Shown in pieces: positions 19,454 through 28,295 of a DNA stretch of 64,000 nucleotides. The notes beneath the pieces are model-generated. The model was not told where the DNA came from and searched no databases. It saw only the letters and a program-made list of their open reading frames with translations. Each line of letters opens with the position of its first letter. The stretch's first letter is position 1. This stretch comes from Azospirillum thermophilum (GTDB lineage Bacteria; Pseudomonadota; Alphaproteobacteria; Azospirillales; Azospirillaceae): NCBI RefSeq assembly GCF_003130795.1, contig NZ_CP029352.1, forward strand, positions 1,156,001 through 1,220,000, read 5' to 3'. Both the position numbers and the translations under genes were made by a program.

Positions 19454-19795
19454 TCATGCGACTTCCATCTCGATGAAGCGATAGCTCTCGCCGCCCTCGA
19501 ACCGCAGGCGGCGGCTGGCGCAGGCCGGACAGCGGGGGATCCGCGACTCGACTGCCGACTCGGCGCCGCAGTCGCCGCAGACCGCCTGCACCGGCGGACG
19601 GTCGATTTCGAGGACGGCGCCCTCCAGGAAGGTGTCGCGGCTGAGGAGGTCGAAGGCGACCTGCAGCGCGTCGGGCTCGACCCGGCTCAGGCGGCCGACG
19701 GCGAGCCGGACGCTGACCACCCGGTCGAAGGGCTGGGCGACCCGCGCCCGCATGGCCTGTTCGAGCAGGGATTGGCAGACGGCGATTTCGTGCAT
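19454..19795 (-). CDS. hypA: hydrogenase nickel incorporation protein HypA, first copy
   Basis: A 113-residue nickel chaperone for [NiFe] hydrogenase maturation, working with HypB. It starts MHE (His2 is the nickel ligand) and has the zinc site Cys73-x2-Cys76 and Cys89-x2-Cys92. ATG 19795 follows a GGAGG site at 7 bp, which fixes the start against a longer frame. It is the third gene of hydN-fdhF-hypA, separated from fdhF by a strong hairpin. A second hypA lies at 38313 with the same length and identical cysteine numbering but a clearly divergent sequence. Confidence 0.93.
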   Translation of the reverse strand: MHEIAVCQSLLEQAMRARVAQPFDRVVSVRLAVGRLSRVEPDALQVAFDLLSRDTFLEGAVLEIDRPPVQAVCGDCGAESAVESRIPRCPACASRRLRFEGGESYRFIEMEVA

Positions 19796-19818
19796 GGACA
19801 GGCCTCCATGAAGAAGAA

Positions 19819-19860
19819 TGGAAACGGCCGCCCCGAAAAGCGGATGGGCGGCCGTTTCCA
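19819..19860 (-). terminator. strong hairpin between fdhF and hypA, probable attenuator
   Basis: Perfect 15-bp inverted repeat, arms TGGAAACGGCCGCCC and GGGCGGCCGTTTCCA, with a 12-nt loop. Read leftward it is followed by TTCTTCTTC, a broken U tract, and then the hypA ribosome site. It could partly terminate or stabilise the fdhF message and set a lower hypA level. Confidence 0.65.
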
Positions 19861-19882
19861 CCGTTACGCTACAGGCGGACGG

Positions 19883-22054
19883 TCAGGCGTAGGCCGGGGC
19901 CTTCCTGGCCGCCCGGGTCACGGCGTTGCTGAGGCCGCCCTTCAGCTTCGCGTATTCCTGCTGGACGTAGTTCTCCGCCCACACCTGGTCGGCGATCGCC
20001 TCCACCTTGACGGCGGCGTACTTGTATTCCGGCGTCTTGGCGATGGGATCGACGGCGTGGATGGTCAGCTCGTTGCAGGCGCCGATCCACCACTGGTAGG
20101 TCATGTAGACGGCCCCCTGGTTGGTGCGGTCGGTGACGCTGGCCCGGGTGATGACCTTGCCGCGGCGCGAGGAGACCCAGACCAGCTCCTGGTCGCGGAT
20201 GCCCAGCGCCTTGGCGTCCTTCGGGTTGATCGTCACATAGCCCGGCTCGTCGGCCAGCGTCTGCAGGGCGGCGCAGTTGCCGGTCATCGAGCGGCAGGAG
20301 TAATGGCCGACCTCGCGCACCGTGCAGAGGATCAGCGGGAACTCCTCGGTCAGCTGGTCCTGCGGCGGACGCCACTCGGTGGCGAACAGCAGGCCCTTGC
20401 CGCCGGGGCGCTGGAAGACGTTGCCCTCGTAGAGATACTTGGAGCCCGGCGAGTCGAGCTCGCGGCACGGCCACTGGACGGCGCCCAGCCCCTCCATCTT
20501 CTCGTAGGTGACGCCGTAGTAGATCGGGCACAGCTCGCGCAGCTCGTCCCAGATCTCCTTGGTGTTGTTGTAGTGCATGGGATAGCCCATCGCCGTGGCG
20601 ATCAGGCTGATGATCTCCCAGTCGTGCTTGACGTCGCCCTTGGCGTCCACCGCCTTGGTGAAGCGCTGGAAGCTGCGGTCGGCGGCGCTGAACACGCCCT
20701 CATGCTCGCCCCAGGAGGTGGCCGGCAGGATCAGGTCGGCGAACATCGCCGTCTTCGTCATGAAGATGTCCTGGACGATGATGAACTCCATCGCCTCGAA
20801 GCCCTTGCGCACCAGCGCCAGGTCCGGCTCGGTCTGGGCCGGGTCCTCGCCCATGATGTACATGGCCTTCAGCTTGCCGGTCTCCGCCAGGTGCGGAACG
20901 TCGGTCAGGCGGCAGCCGATCTGGTCGGGAAGCGACTCGACGCCCCAGGCCTTGGCGAACTTCGCGCGCACCTTCGCGTCGGTGACCTTCTGGTAGCCGG
21001 GGAACTCGGTCGGCAGCACGCCCATGTCGCAGCTGCCCTGCACGTTGTTCTGGCCGCGCACCGGGCCGACACCGACATTGGGACGGCCGAGGTTGCCGGT
21101 CAGCAGCGCCAGTCCGGACAGCCCCTTCACCACGTCGACGCCCTGGCCCCACTGGGTGACGCCCATGCCCCACAGGATGGTGGCGGACGGTGCCGCGGCA
21201 TAGATGCGCATCGCCTCGCGGATGTCGGCGGCCGAGAGGCCGGTGATCGACTCGACGTATTCGGGCGTGTATTTGTCGACGATCTTCTTGTACTCGTCGA
21301 AGCCCTCGGTGTGGTTGGCGACGTAGTCCTTGTTGTAGAGCCCTTCGTTGATCAGGACGTTGGCGAAGGCATTGACCAGCGCCATGTTCGAGCCGTTCCT
21401 CAGCGGCAGCCACAGGTCGGCCAGGCGCGCCGTCTCGATCTTGCGCGGATCGCAGACGATGATCTTGGCGCCGCGCTCCTTGGCCTTGAGGATGCGCTTG
21501 GCGATCACCGGATGGCTGTCGGCGACGTTGTAGCCGAACACCAGGACGCATTTGGTGTGCTCGATCTCGGGGATCGAGTTGCTCATGGCGCCGTTGCCCA
21601 GCGTCACCTGCAGGCCGGCGACCGACGGGCCGTGGCAGACACGCGCGCAGTTGTCGACGTTGTTGGTGCCGAGCACCGCGCGGGTGAACTTCTGCATCAC
21701 ATAGTTGGTCTCGTTGCCGGTACCGCGCGACGAGCCCGTGGTCATGATCGAGTCGGGACCGTACTTCGCCTTGATCTCCGACAGCCGGGTGGCGGCGTAC
21801 TTGATCGCCTCGTCCCAGGACACCGCCTCGAACTCGGCGTCGCGGCTGCGGCGCAGCATCGGGTTGCGCAGGCGCGGCGTCAGCAGCTTGGTGTCGTTGA
21901 TGAAGTCGAAACCGAAATAGCCTTTGAGGCAGAGCTCTCCTTCATTGGTGACGCCGTTCAGGGGTTCGGCACCGACGACCTTCCCACCCTCGACCAGCAG
22001 ATTGAGCTTGCACCCCGTACCGCAGTAGGGGCAGACGGCCATGTGCTTTTCCAT
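19883..22054 (-). CDS. fdhF: formate dehydrogenase H (FdhF-type), selenium-independent
   Basis: Oxidises formate to CO2 on a bis-molybdopterin guanine dinucleotide Mo centre, passing electrons through a [4Fe-4S] cluster. The 723-residue protein aligns closely in length and motifs with E. coli FdhF. Cluster cysteines are Cys8, Cys11, Cys15 and Cys42. The catalytic segment reads CARVCHGPSVAG, so Cys140 (codon TGC) stands where E. coli has selenocysteine 140, followed by His141. The FGYNVADSHP, VRGQNNVQGSCDMG and STVREVGHYSCRSMTGN motifs are also present. A GAGG site precedes ATG 22054. Lying between hydN and hypA and beside hyf, it is the formate-oxidising arm of a formate hydrogenlyase. Confidence 0.96.
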   Translation of the reverse strand: MEKHMAVCPYCGTGCKLNLLVEGGKVVGAEPLNGVTNEGELCLKGYFGFDFINDTKLLTPRLRNPMLRRSRDAEFEAVSWDEAIKYAATRLSEIKAKYGPDSIMTTGSSRGTGNETNYVMQKFTRAVLGTNNVDNCARVCHGPSVAGLQVTLGNGAMSNSIPEIEHTKCVLVFGYNVADSHPVIAKRILKAKERGAKIIVCDPRKIETARLADLWLPLRNGSNMALVNAFANVLINEGLYNKDYVANHTEGFDEYKKIVDKYTPEYVESITGLSAADIREAMRIYAAAPSATILWGMGVTQWGQGVDVVKGLSGLALLTGNLGRPNVGVGPVRGQNNVQGSCDMGVLPTEFPGYQKVTDAKVRAKFAKAWGVESLPDQIGCRLTDVPHLAETGKLKAMYIMGEDPAQTEPDLALVRKGFEAMEFIIVQDIFMTKTAMFADLILPATSWGEHEGVFSAADRSFQRFTKAVDAKGDVKHDWEIISLIATAMGYPMHYNNTKEIWDELRELCPIYYGVTYEKMEGLGAVQWPCRELDSPGSKYLYEGNVFQRPGGKGLLFATEWRPPQDQLTEEFPLILCTVREVGHYSCRSMTGNCAALQTLADEPGYVTINPKDAKALGIRDQELVWVSSRRGKVITRASVTDRTNQGAVYMTYQWWIGACNELTIHAVDPIAKTPEYKYAAVKVEAIADQVWAENYVQQEYAKLKGGLSNAVTRAARKAPAYA

Positions 22055-22086
22055 CTTTCGAACCTCGATTGTCCTGGCGTATGTGG

Positions 22087-22629
22087 TCAGGCCGCGACTT
22101 CGGCAGCCTCGATCGCCGCGCGCTCGCGGCGCTGGCGCAGGGTCTCGTCCATCAGTTCACGGTCCATCAGCGTCAGCGCCTTGGTCGGGCACACCGACAC
22201 GCAGGCCGGACCGCCCTCGTGCTCGACGCAGAGGTCGCACTTGTGCGCCTGCGCCTTCACGCCGAGGCTGAGCGTCATTCCGCCGAACTGCTTGACCGCC
22301 GGCACCGTGATCACGTCCATGGCGCCGAAGGGGCAGGCCATCACGCAGTTCTTGCAGCCGAGGCAGCGTTCCTGCAGCACCTGCACGCTGTTCTGACGAT
22401 AGACGATCGCGTTGTTCGGGCAGGCGTTGACGCAGGGCGCGTCCTCGCAGTGATGGCACATCACGGCGGTGCTGACGTTGGCCGTCTTCACCATGCGGAT
22501 GCGCGGCTTGAAGGTCTCGGGCGCAAGGTTCTCGACACCCGCGCCGTCTGAATGGGCAAGTACACAGGCGACCTCGCATGTGCGGCAACCGATGCACTTG
22601 CTCGGGTTGGCAGCGACGAATCTGTTCAT
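22087..22629 (-). CDS. hydN: ferredoxin-like electron transfer protein HydN
   Basis: A 180-residue protein with four [4Fe-4S] cysteine sets: CIGCRTCEVAC near residue 12, CHHCEDAPCVNACP near 58, CLGCKNCVMACP near 89, and CDLCVEHEGGPACVSVCP near 130. The start MNRFVAANPSKCIGCRTCEVAC-type sequence matches E. coli HydN closely. It should carry electrons between FdhF and the hydrogenase. It is the first gene of the leftward operon, 32 bp ahead of fdhF, and faces hyfA across a 605-bp control region. Confidence 0.94.
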   Translation of the reverse strand: MNRFVAANPSKCIGCRTCEVACVLAHSDGAGVENLAPETFKPRIRMVKTANVSTAVMCHHCEDAPCVNACPNNAIVYRQNSVQVLQERCLGCKNCVMACPFGAMDVITVPAVKQFGGMTLSLGVKAQAHKCDLCVEHEGGPACVSVCPTKALTLMDRELMDETLRQRRERAAIEAAEVAA

Positions 22630-23234
22630 TCCTGTTGTCCTCGTTCTTGTCCGGGCCGGTCGACGGACCGGCCGGAGCGCCGTTGACTGCTGCGCCCTCC
22701 GTCCGGCCCCCCGGATCCGTCCCAGGGTCGCTTCATGGGGCCCTGACGTTTCGCGCCGCTCCGCCGGGCTGGAGACTGGTGTTTTGACTGGTCCTTTCAG
22801 GGCTGATCGAAATCGCTTATTGCCCGATTAGCCAAAGTAATCGACTTCGATAAGCCTGCCTTCTTTAGTAATTGCTATTCTTGATCGGTGTTGGCTGGGC
22901 CGCTTGCGGCAGATGACAAAGCCGTGTCACCTCGTGAATTTATGCGTGGCACCTTATACCCACTTTTTTTATGTGTCTAGTTGACATGTGATGACTGAGG
23001 CGACTAGCGTAGTGGCGAGCGACGGCAAACGCTGATGCGATCGCCTCGCAAAAGAGATTCGAAATCCATGGCTCTCCGTTTGCCACATCGCTGGGGAAAA
23101 CTGGCGATCACAAGGGCGTGCGCGAGCCAATACTGTCTTCTTATTGGGCGATCAGGATTTCTTATCAAAGGATCGGCCAATCGGAAGATTTTGACCGATT
23201 AGACGCACCCGCCCGGGAAGCCGGAGGTCAGGAC
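22630..23234. promoter_or_regulatory. divergent control region between hydN-fdhF-hypA and hyf operons
   Basis: 605 bp, markedly AT-richer than the window in 22800-23230. It holds repeated elements: CTTATTGCCCGATTAG (22816), its inverted relative (22838-22854), CTTATTGGGCGATCAG (23140), CTTATC (23161), and AATCGG-N10-CCGATT (23179-23200). TTGACCGATTAG (23191) repeats 11 of 12 bases of TTGCCCGATTAG (22820). A TTGACA hexamer lies at 22981 without a good -10. No open frame with a ribosome site is present. The last site ends about 35 bp before the hyfA start. Confidence 0.7.
22816..22854. promoter_or_regulatory. candidate LysR-type operator, T-N11-A palindrome
   Basis: CGATTA-GCCAAAG-TAATCG (22825-22843) is a perfect 6-bp inverted repeat with 7-bp spacing and fits the LysR box T-N11-A. 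Each arm extends outward to CTTATYG, giving a longer imperfect dyad. It lies about 190 bp upstream of hydN. The local LysR gene at 18182 is the likely reader, by inference. Confidence 0.5.
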
Positions 23235-23828
23235 ATGAATCGCTTCGTTATCGCGGAACCGAGAAAGTGCATCGGGTGCAACACCTGCATGGCGGCTTGC
23301 TCCGAGGCACATAAGAAACAGGGGCTGCAGTCGCACCCGCGTCTGACCGTGACGCGGACCGGCGACGACACGGCCCCCGTCCTCTGCCACCAGTGCGAGG
23401 ACGCCCCCTGCGCCCGGGTCTGCCCGGTCAACGCCATCACGCATGCCGCCGACGCCATCGTCCTCGACGAGAAGGTCTGCATCGGCTGCAAGATGTGCGC
23501 CCTGGCCTGCCCCTTCGGCGCCATCACGCCGAGCGGCACCGGCATCGCCGGGGTGGCCGGCTTCGGCACCGCAGCCCCCACCCACTCGGCGGCGCTCGAT
23601 CCGCTGCTGGCGTGGGACATTGGGGTGAAGAGCGTCGCCGTGAAATGCGACCTCTGCGCCTTTTCCGGAGACGGTCCGGCCTGCGTGAACGTATGCCCGA
23701 CCGCCGCCCTCTACGCCGTGGACAACGCCGCCGTCGGGCAGGCCGCCGCGACCAAACGCACGCTCGCCGCGGCGGCGCCGGTCGGCCTGGAACGGACGCT
23801 CGCCTCCCTGGAGGGGCTGGACCCATGA
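23235..23828 (+). CDS. hyfA: hydrogenase-4 component A, iron-sulfur electron transfer subunit
   Basis: A 197-residue four-cluster ferredoxin. Cysteine sets are CIGCNTCMAAC, CHQCEDAPCARVCP, CIGCKMCALACP and CDLCAFSGDGPACVNVCP. It matches HyfA more closely than HydN (start MNRFVIAEPRKCIGCNTC, HKKQGLQSHPRLTV). It should feed electrons from formate oxidation to the hydrogenase module. ATG 23235 follows GGAGG at 7 bp; the frame is open further upstream but crosses control DNA. Its stop overlaps hyfB (ATGA). First gene of the hyf operon. Confidence 0.93.
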   Translation: MNRFVIAEPRKCIGCNTCMAACSEAHKKQGLQSHPRLTVTRTGDDTAPVLCHQCEDAPCARVCPVNAITHAADAIVLDEKVCIGCKMCALACPFGAITPSGTGIAGVAGFGTAAPTHSAALDPLLAWDIGVKSVAVKCDLCAFSGDGPACVNVCPTAALYAVDNAAVGQAAATKRTLAAAAPVGLERTLASLEGLDP

Positions 23829-25848
23829 TTCCCATCTCCCTTCTCATCATGTCGCTGCTGCTCTCGGCAGGCGGCGGCATCATCAGCCTCCTCCTGAAAA
23901 GCCGGGAGGGGGATGTCCGTCTTTCCACCAGCGTCATCGGCGCCGCCGCGGCGCTTGCCGGGCTGGGTTCCGGCCTGTCGGCGATCGCCGGGCCGACGCA
24001 GGTGCTGGACGCGGCGGGGCCCTACCCCTTCGCGCATTTCGTCCTGCGGCTCGACCCGCTGGCCGGCCTGATGATCACGGTCATCTCGCTTTTGTCGCTG
24101 GTCGCCTGGATCTACGGCTTCGCCTATGTGCGCGAATATGCCGGGCGCGGAATCGGTGCGATGGGCTTCTTCATGAACGCCTTCATCGCCTCGATGATGC
24201 TGGTGGTGGCGGCCGACAACGCCTTCTGGTTCCTCATCTTCTTCGAGATGATGTCGCTCGCCTCCTACTTCCTGGTGATCTTCGACCAGGAGGACGAGGC
24301 GGTCGGCGCCGGCTTCCTCTATTTCTTCGTCGCGCACGCCGGATCGGTGCTGATCATGGCGGCCTTCTTCCTGATGGCGAACCAGGCGGGCAGCTTCGAC
24401 TTCGCCGCCTTCCGCGCCCATCCGCTGGCGGCCCCGATGGACAGCATCGTCTTCCTGCTGGCCTTCCTCGGCTTCGGGGCCAAGGCCGGCATGATCCGCT
24501 GCACATCTGGCTGCCGCGCGCCCACCCGGCCGCGCCGTCGCACGCCTCGTCGCTGATGTCCGGCGTGATGATCAAGATCGGCGTCTTCGGCATCGTGAAG
24601 GTCGGCATCGACCTGCTGGGCGCCAGCGCCGGGCCGTCGATGCTGGGCTGGGGCCTGCTGGTGCTGGCCTTCGGCGCGGTCTCGTCGGTGCTGGGCGTCG
24701 TCTACGCGCTGGCCGAGCACGACATCAAGAAGCTGCTGGCCTACCACTCGGTCGAGAATATCGGGATCATCCTGCTGGGTGTCGGCACCGGCATGATCGG
24801 CATGGCGATGCACCAGCCGGTGCTGGCGGTGCTGGGCCTGATGGCCGGCCTCTACCACCTGCTGAACCACGCGGTGTTCAAGGGGCTGCTGTTCCTCGGC
24901 GCCGGCTCGGCCATCTTCCGCATGCACACCAAGGACATGGAGGAGATGGGCGGCCTTGCCCGGACCATGCCCTGGACGGCGCTCTCCTTCCTCGTCGGCG
25001 CGCTCGCCATCTCGGCCATTCCGCCGCTGAACGGCTTCGTGTCCGAGTGGTACACCTACCAGGCGCTGTTCGCCGCGGCCCTCGACGGGACGCCGCTGGT
25101 GAAGTTCGCCGCCCCGATCGCCGCGGTGATGCTGGCGCTGACCGGCGCGCTGGCCGTCATGTGCTTCGTCAAGGCCTACGGCATCATGTTCGCCGGCGCG
25201 CCGCGCAGCCATCATGCCGAGGAGGCCCGCGAGGCCCCCGCCGCCATGGTCGCCGGCATGGCCATCCTGGCCGTGGCCTGCGTCGTGCTGGGCCTCTGCG
25301 CCCCGGTCGTCGCCCCGGTCATGGGCCGCATCGCCGCCGCCACGCTCGGCACCGCTCCGGTGACGCTGGCGACCGGCGCGACGCTGCTGCCGGGCGACCC
25401 GCAGCAGGCGACCCTGTCCACCCCGCTCATCGCGATCCTGCTGGTCGCCATGGCGGCCCTGCCGATCGCCATAAAGGCGGCCTTCGCGGCCCGTCGCGGC
25501 GGCGACCGCCGGACGGCGGCCCCCTGGGCGGCCGGCTATCTGCCCGACCACCACATGCCGGCCACCGCGGGCAGCTTCGCCCAGCCGATCCGCATGTTCT
25601 TCGCTCCGCTCTACGCCATGCGGCAGTCGATCTCCGGCCGCTGGAGCAGCGTCGAGGTGGGCTTCGAGCGGGTGATCACGCTGGCCCGCCGCACCGAGCC
25701 GCTGGCCGACCGGAGCGTCATCGCCCCGATCGCCGAGGCGGTCGATGCCGGCGGCAAGTGGCTGCAGGTCATCCAGGGCGGCGATTTCCGGATCTACTGC
25801 CTCTACATCGTCGCGGCGCTCATCGCGCTGCTGGCGCTGGCCGTCTGA
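23825..25848 (+). pseudogene. hyfB: hydrogenase-4 component B, HyfB; one-base frameshift, probably a sequencing error
   Basis: Proton-translocating NuoL/MrpA-like membrane subunit of hydrogenase-4. Read through, it would be about 674 residues, the E. coli length. Frame 2 runs from ATG 23825 to GFGAKAGMI, then breaks at 24496-24497, where ATCCGCTGC should read ATCCCGCTGC. Adding one C restores AGMIPLHIWLPRAHPAAPSH, the conserved helix, and joins the next frame (from 24556) perfectly. Both halves keep normal codon bias and full conservation, including LAEHDIKKLLAYHSVENIGI and FRIYCLYIVAALIALL at the end. No other damage is seen. The start overlaps the hyfA stop. Confidence 0.92.
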
Positions 25849-25860
25849 CGGGAGGACGCC

Positions 25861-26799
25861 ATGCTGACCTTCTCACACCTCGTGCTGGGGCTCTTCCAGG
25901 CGCTTCTCCTGCTGGCGGCGGCCCCCCTTGTCTCCGGCCTGTCGCGGACGGTGCGGGCGAAGCTCCACACCCGCCGCGGCCCCGGCCTGCTGCAGGACTA
26001 CCGCGACATCGCCAAGCTGCTGACCCGGCAGGACCTCAATCCGCCGGCCAGCGGGACGGTGTTCCGGATCATGCCGGCGGTGATGCTGACGACGGTGCTG
26101 GTCATCGCCATGGGCATCCCCATGCTGACCCGCTTCACGCCGGTGGCGCCGATCGGCGACCTGATCACCGTCATCTACCTGTTCGCGCTCGCCCGCTTCT
26201 TCTTCTCGCTCTCGGGCATCGACAGCGGCAGCTCCTTCTCGGGCATCGGCGGCAGCCGCGAGCTGACCATGGGGGTCCTCGTCGAGCCGGTGATGCTGCT
26301 GTCGCTGTTCGTCGCGGCGCTGCTGGCGGGCTCGACCAACCTCGGCGCCATCGGGGCCGCGATCGCCGACGGCCATGTGCAGTCGGCCACCGCGACGATC
26401 ATCGCCGCCCTGTCCTTCGCCTACGCCATCTACATCGAGCTGGGCAAGCTGCCCTACGACATGGCCGAGGCCGAGCAGGAGCTGCAGGAAGGCCCGCTGA
26501 CCGAATATTCGGGCCCGTCGCTGGCCCTCATCAAGTGGGCGATGGCGCTGAAGCAGACGGTGGTCGTCGCCTGGTTCATCGGCGTCTTCCTGCCCTTCGG
26601 CAGCGCCCCGGAGATGTCCTTCTTCGGCCTGCTGTTCGGGCTGGTGGCCTTCGCCATCAAGCTGGTCGCGATCTTCGTGGCCGTCGGCGTGATCGAGAAC
26701 AGCGTGGCGCGCGTCCGGTTCTGCCTGACCCCGCAGCACAGCTGGATCGGCGTCGGCGCCGCCTCGCTCGCCTTCGTCTTCTACTTGGTCGGCCTGTGA
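25861..26799 (+). CDS. hyfC: hydrogenase-4 component C, HyfC (NuoH-like)
   Basis: A 312-residue membrane subunit with about eight helices, homologous to NuoH/HycD, which anchors the hydrogenase catalytic module to the membrane. Motifs include RRGPGLLQDYRDIAKLL near the N-terminus, KLPYDMAEAEQELQEGPLTEYSGP in the acidic cytoplasmic loop, shown by EAEQELQEGPLTEYSGP, and a C-terminal ENSVARVRFCLTP. Starts 12 bp after hyfB behind GGGAGG. Confidence 0.95.
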   Translation: MLTFSHLVLGLFQALLLLAAAPLVSGLSRTVRAKLHTRRGPGLLQDYRDIAKLLTRQDLNPPASGTVFRIMPAVMLTTVLVIAMGIPMLTRFTPVAPIGDLITVIYLFALARFFFSLSGIDSGSSFSGIGGSRELTMGVLVEPVMLLSLFVAALLAGSTNLGAIGAAIADGHVQSATATIIAALSFAYAIYIELGKLPYDMAEAEQELQEGPLTEYSGPSLALIKWAMALKQTVVVAWFIGVFLPFGSAPEMSFFGLLFGLVAFAIKLVAIFVAVGVIENSVARVRFCLTPQHSWIGVGAASLAFVFYLVGL

Positions 26800-26818
26800 G
26801 CCGGCGAGGGGCAGCATC

Positions 26819-28282
26819 ATGATAACCCTACCCACGGAACCACTCGGCGTCCTCGCGCTCGCAGCCATCCTCGTCCCCTTCGCCGGGGCCGCGACGATCG
26901 CCGCATCGCAGCAGCCCTCGGCGAAATGGCTCTGCCAGGCCTTCGCGGCGGCGACGCTCGGGATCATCGGCATCCTGGCGGCCTCGCTGTCCGGATCCGC
27001 CCATATCGGCGGCACCTACGAACTGATCGCCTTCGGCCCGGTGTCGATCCTCGGCCTGGTGGTCGACGGCGTCAGCGTGCTGATCGCGCTGGCGGTCATC
27101 GCCATCGGCCTGCTGGTCGCGGTCTATTCCGCGGCCTACCTGAACGCCGGCAACCGCGAGCATCCCGACACCGGGCGGCGGCGCTTCTACGCCTTCCTGC
27201 TGGTGTTCATCGGAGCCATGACCGGCCTGGTGTTCAGCTCCACGGTGGTCGGCCAGCTCGCCTTCTTCGAGCTGACCGGCGCCTGCTCCTGGGCACTGAT
27301 CGGCTACTACGAGTCGCCGAAGGCCCTGCGCTCCGCCGCCAAGGCGCTGCTGGTCACCCATGTCGCCTCGCTCGGCCTCTATGTCGCGGCGGCGCTGCTG
27401 TTCCTGTCGACCGGCACTTTCGCCCTGACGGCGATCGCCGACCTCGGCCCGGCGATGAAGGCGGCGGTGCTGCTGTCGATCCTGGTCGCCGCCTGGGGCA
27501 AGTCCGCCCAGCTTCCCTTCCACATGTGGCTGCCCGACGCCATGGAGGCCCCGACCCCGGTCAGCGCCTACCTGCATGCCGCCTCGATGGTGAAGGTCGG
27601 CGTCTACATCTTCGCCCGCGGCCTGATGTCGTCCGGCGGCGCGCCGGAGATCGTCGGCTGGGTCGGCTCGGTGATGGCCGTCGTCACGCTGGTCTACGGC
27701 TTCTTCATGTATCTGCCGCAGGTCGACCTGAAGCGCCTGCTGGCCTATTCGACCATCACGCAGCTCGCCTACATCCTGCTGGCGCTGTCGCTGTCGGTCT
27801 TCGGCTCCGACCTCGCCTTCAAGGGCGCCATCGCCCACATCTTCAACCACGCCTTCGCCAAGACCCTGTTCTTCCTGGTCGCCGGTGCGCTGAGCTACAC
27901 CGCCGGCACCCGCCTGCTGCCGTCGCTGCGCGGCATCGTCACCAAGTCGCCGCTGCTCGGCGTCGCCTTCGTCTGCGCCGCCCTGGCGATCACCGGCGTG
28001 CCGCCCTTCAACGGCTTCTTCAGCAAGTTCGCGATCTTCGCCGGCGGCTTCGAGGTCGGGGCGCAGCATTGGGCGCTGCTCCTGCTCGTCGTCATCGCGC
28101 TCGCCGAGTCGGTCGGGTCCTTCGCGTGGTTTCTCAAATGGCTGGGCCATTCGGTGCCCGGCAAGCCGTCCGCCACGATGGCGGCGGCATCGCCCCTGCC
28201 GGCCGGCATGAAGTTCGTCCTGGTGGCGCTCGTCGTCATGACGGTCTGCTCCAGCTCCATCGCCGCCTCGTGGCTCGGTTGA
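26819..28282 (+). CDS. hyfD: hydrogenase-4 component D, HyfD (proton-pump antiporter-like subunit)
   Basis: A 487-residue NuoL/M/N-type membrane protein with about 14 helices. Conserved features include ELTGACSWALIGYYE, WGKSAQLPFHMWLPDAMEAP with the membrane lysine, PTPVSAYLHAASMVKVGVY, and KRLLAYSTITQLAYILLA. This subunit distinguishes hydrogenase-4 from hydrogenase-3, which has fewer antiporter-like subunits, and suggests that formate-driven hydrogen evolution could pump ions. The frame is intact. Starts 19 bp after hyfC. Confidence 0.93.
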   Translation: MITLPTEPLGVLALAAILVPFAGAATIAASQQPSAKWLCQAFAAATLGIIGILAASLSGSAHIGGTYELIAFGPVSILGLVVDGVSVLIALAVIAIGLLVAVYSAAYLNAGNREHPDTGRRRFYAFLLVFIGAMTGLVFSSTVVGQLAFFELTGACSWALIGYYESPKALRSAAKALLVTHVASLGLYVAAALLFLSTGTFALTAIADLGPAMKAAVLLSILVAAWGKSAQLPFHMWLPDAMEAPTPVSAYLHAASMVKVGVYIFARGLMSSGGAPEIVGWVGSVMAVVTLVYGFFMYLPQVDLKRLLAYSTITQLAYILLALSLSVFGSDLAFKGAIAHIFNHAFAKTLFFLVAGALSYTAGTRLLPSLRGIVTKSPLLGVAFVCAALAITGVPPFNGFFSKFAIFAGGFEVGAQHWALLLLVVIALAESVGSFAWFLKWLGHSVPGKPSATMAAASPLPAGMKFVLVALVVMTVCSSSIAASWLG

Positions 28283-28295
28283 GGGAGGAACGGTC

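Noticed and set aside
22891..22909. TTGGCTGGGCCGCTTGCGG as a sigma-54 promoter
   Set aside because: GG and GC are 11 bp apart rather than 10.
22947..22962. TGGCAC followed by CTTATACCCA as a sigma-54 promoter for hyfA
   Set aside because: The -24 part fits, but the -12 part reads ACCCA with no GC at the required distance.
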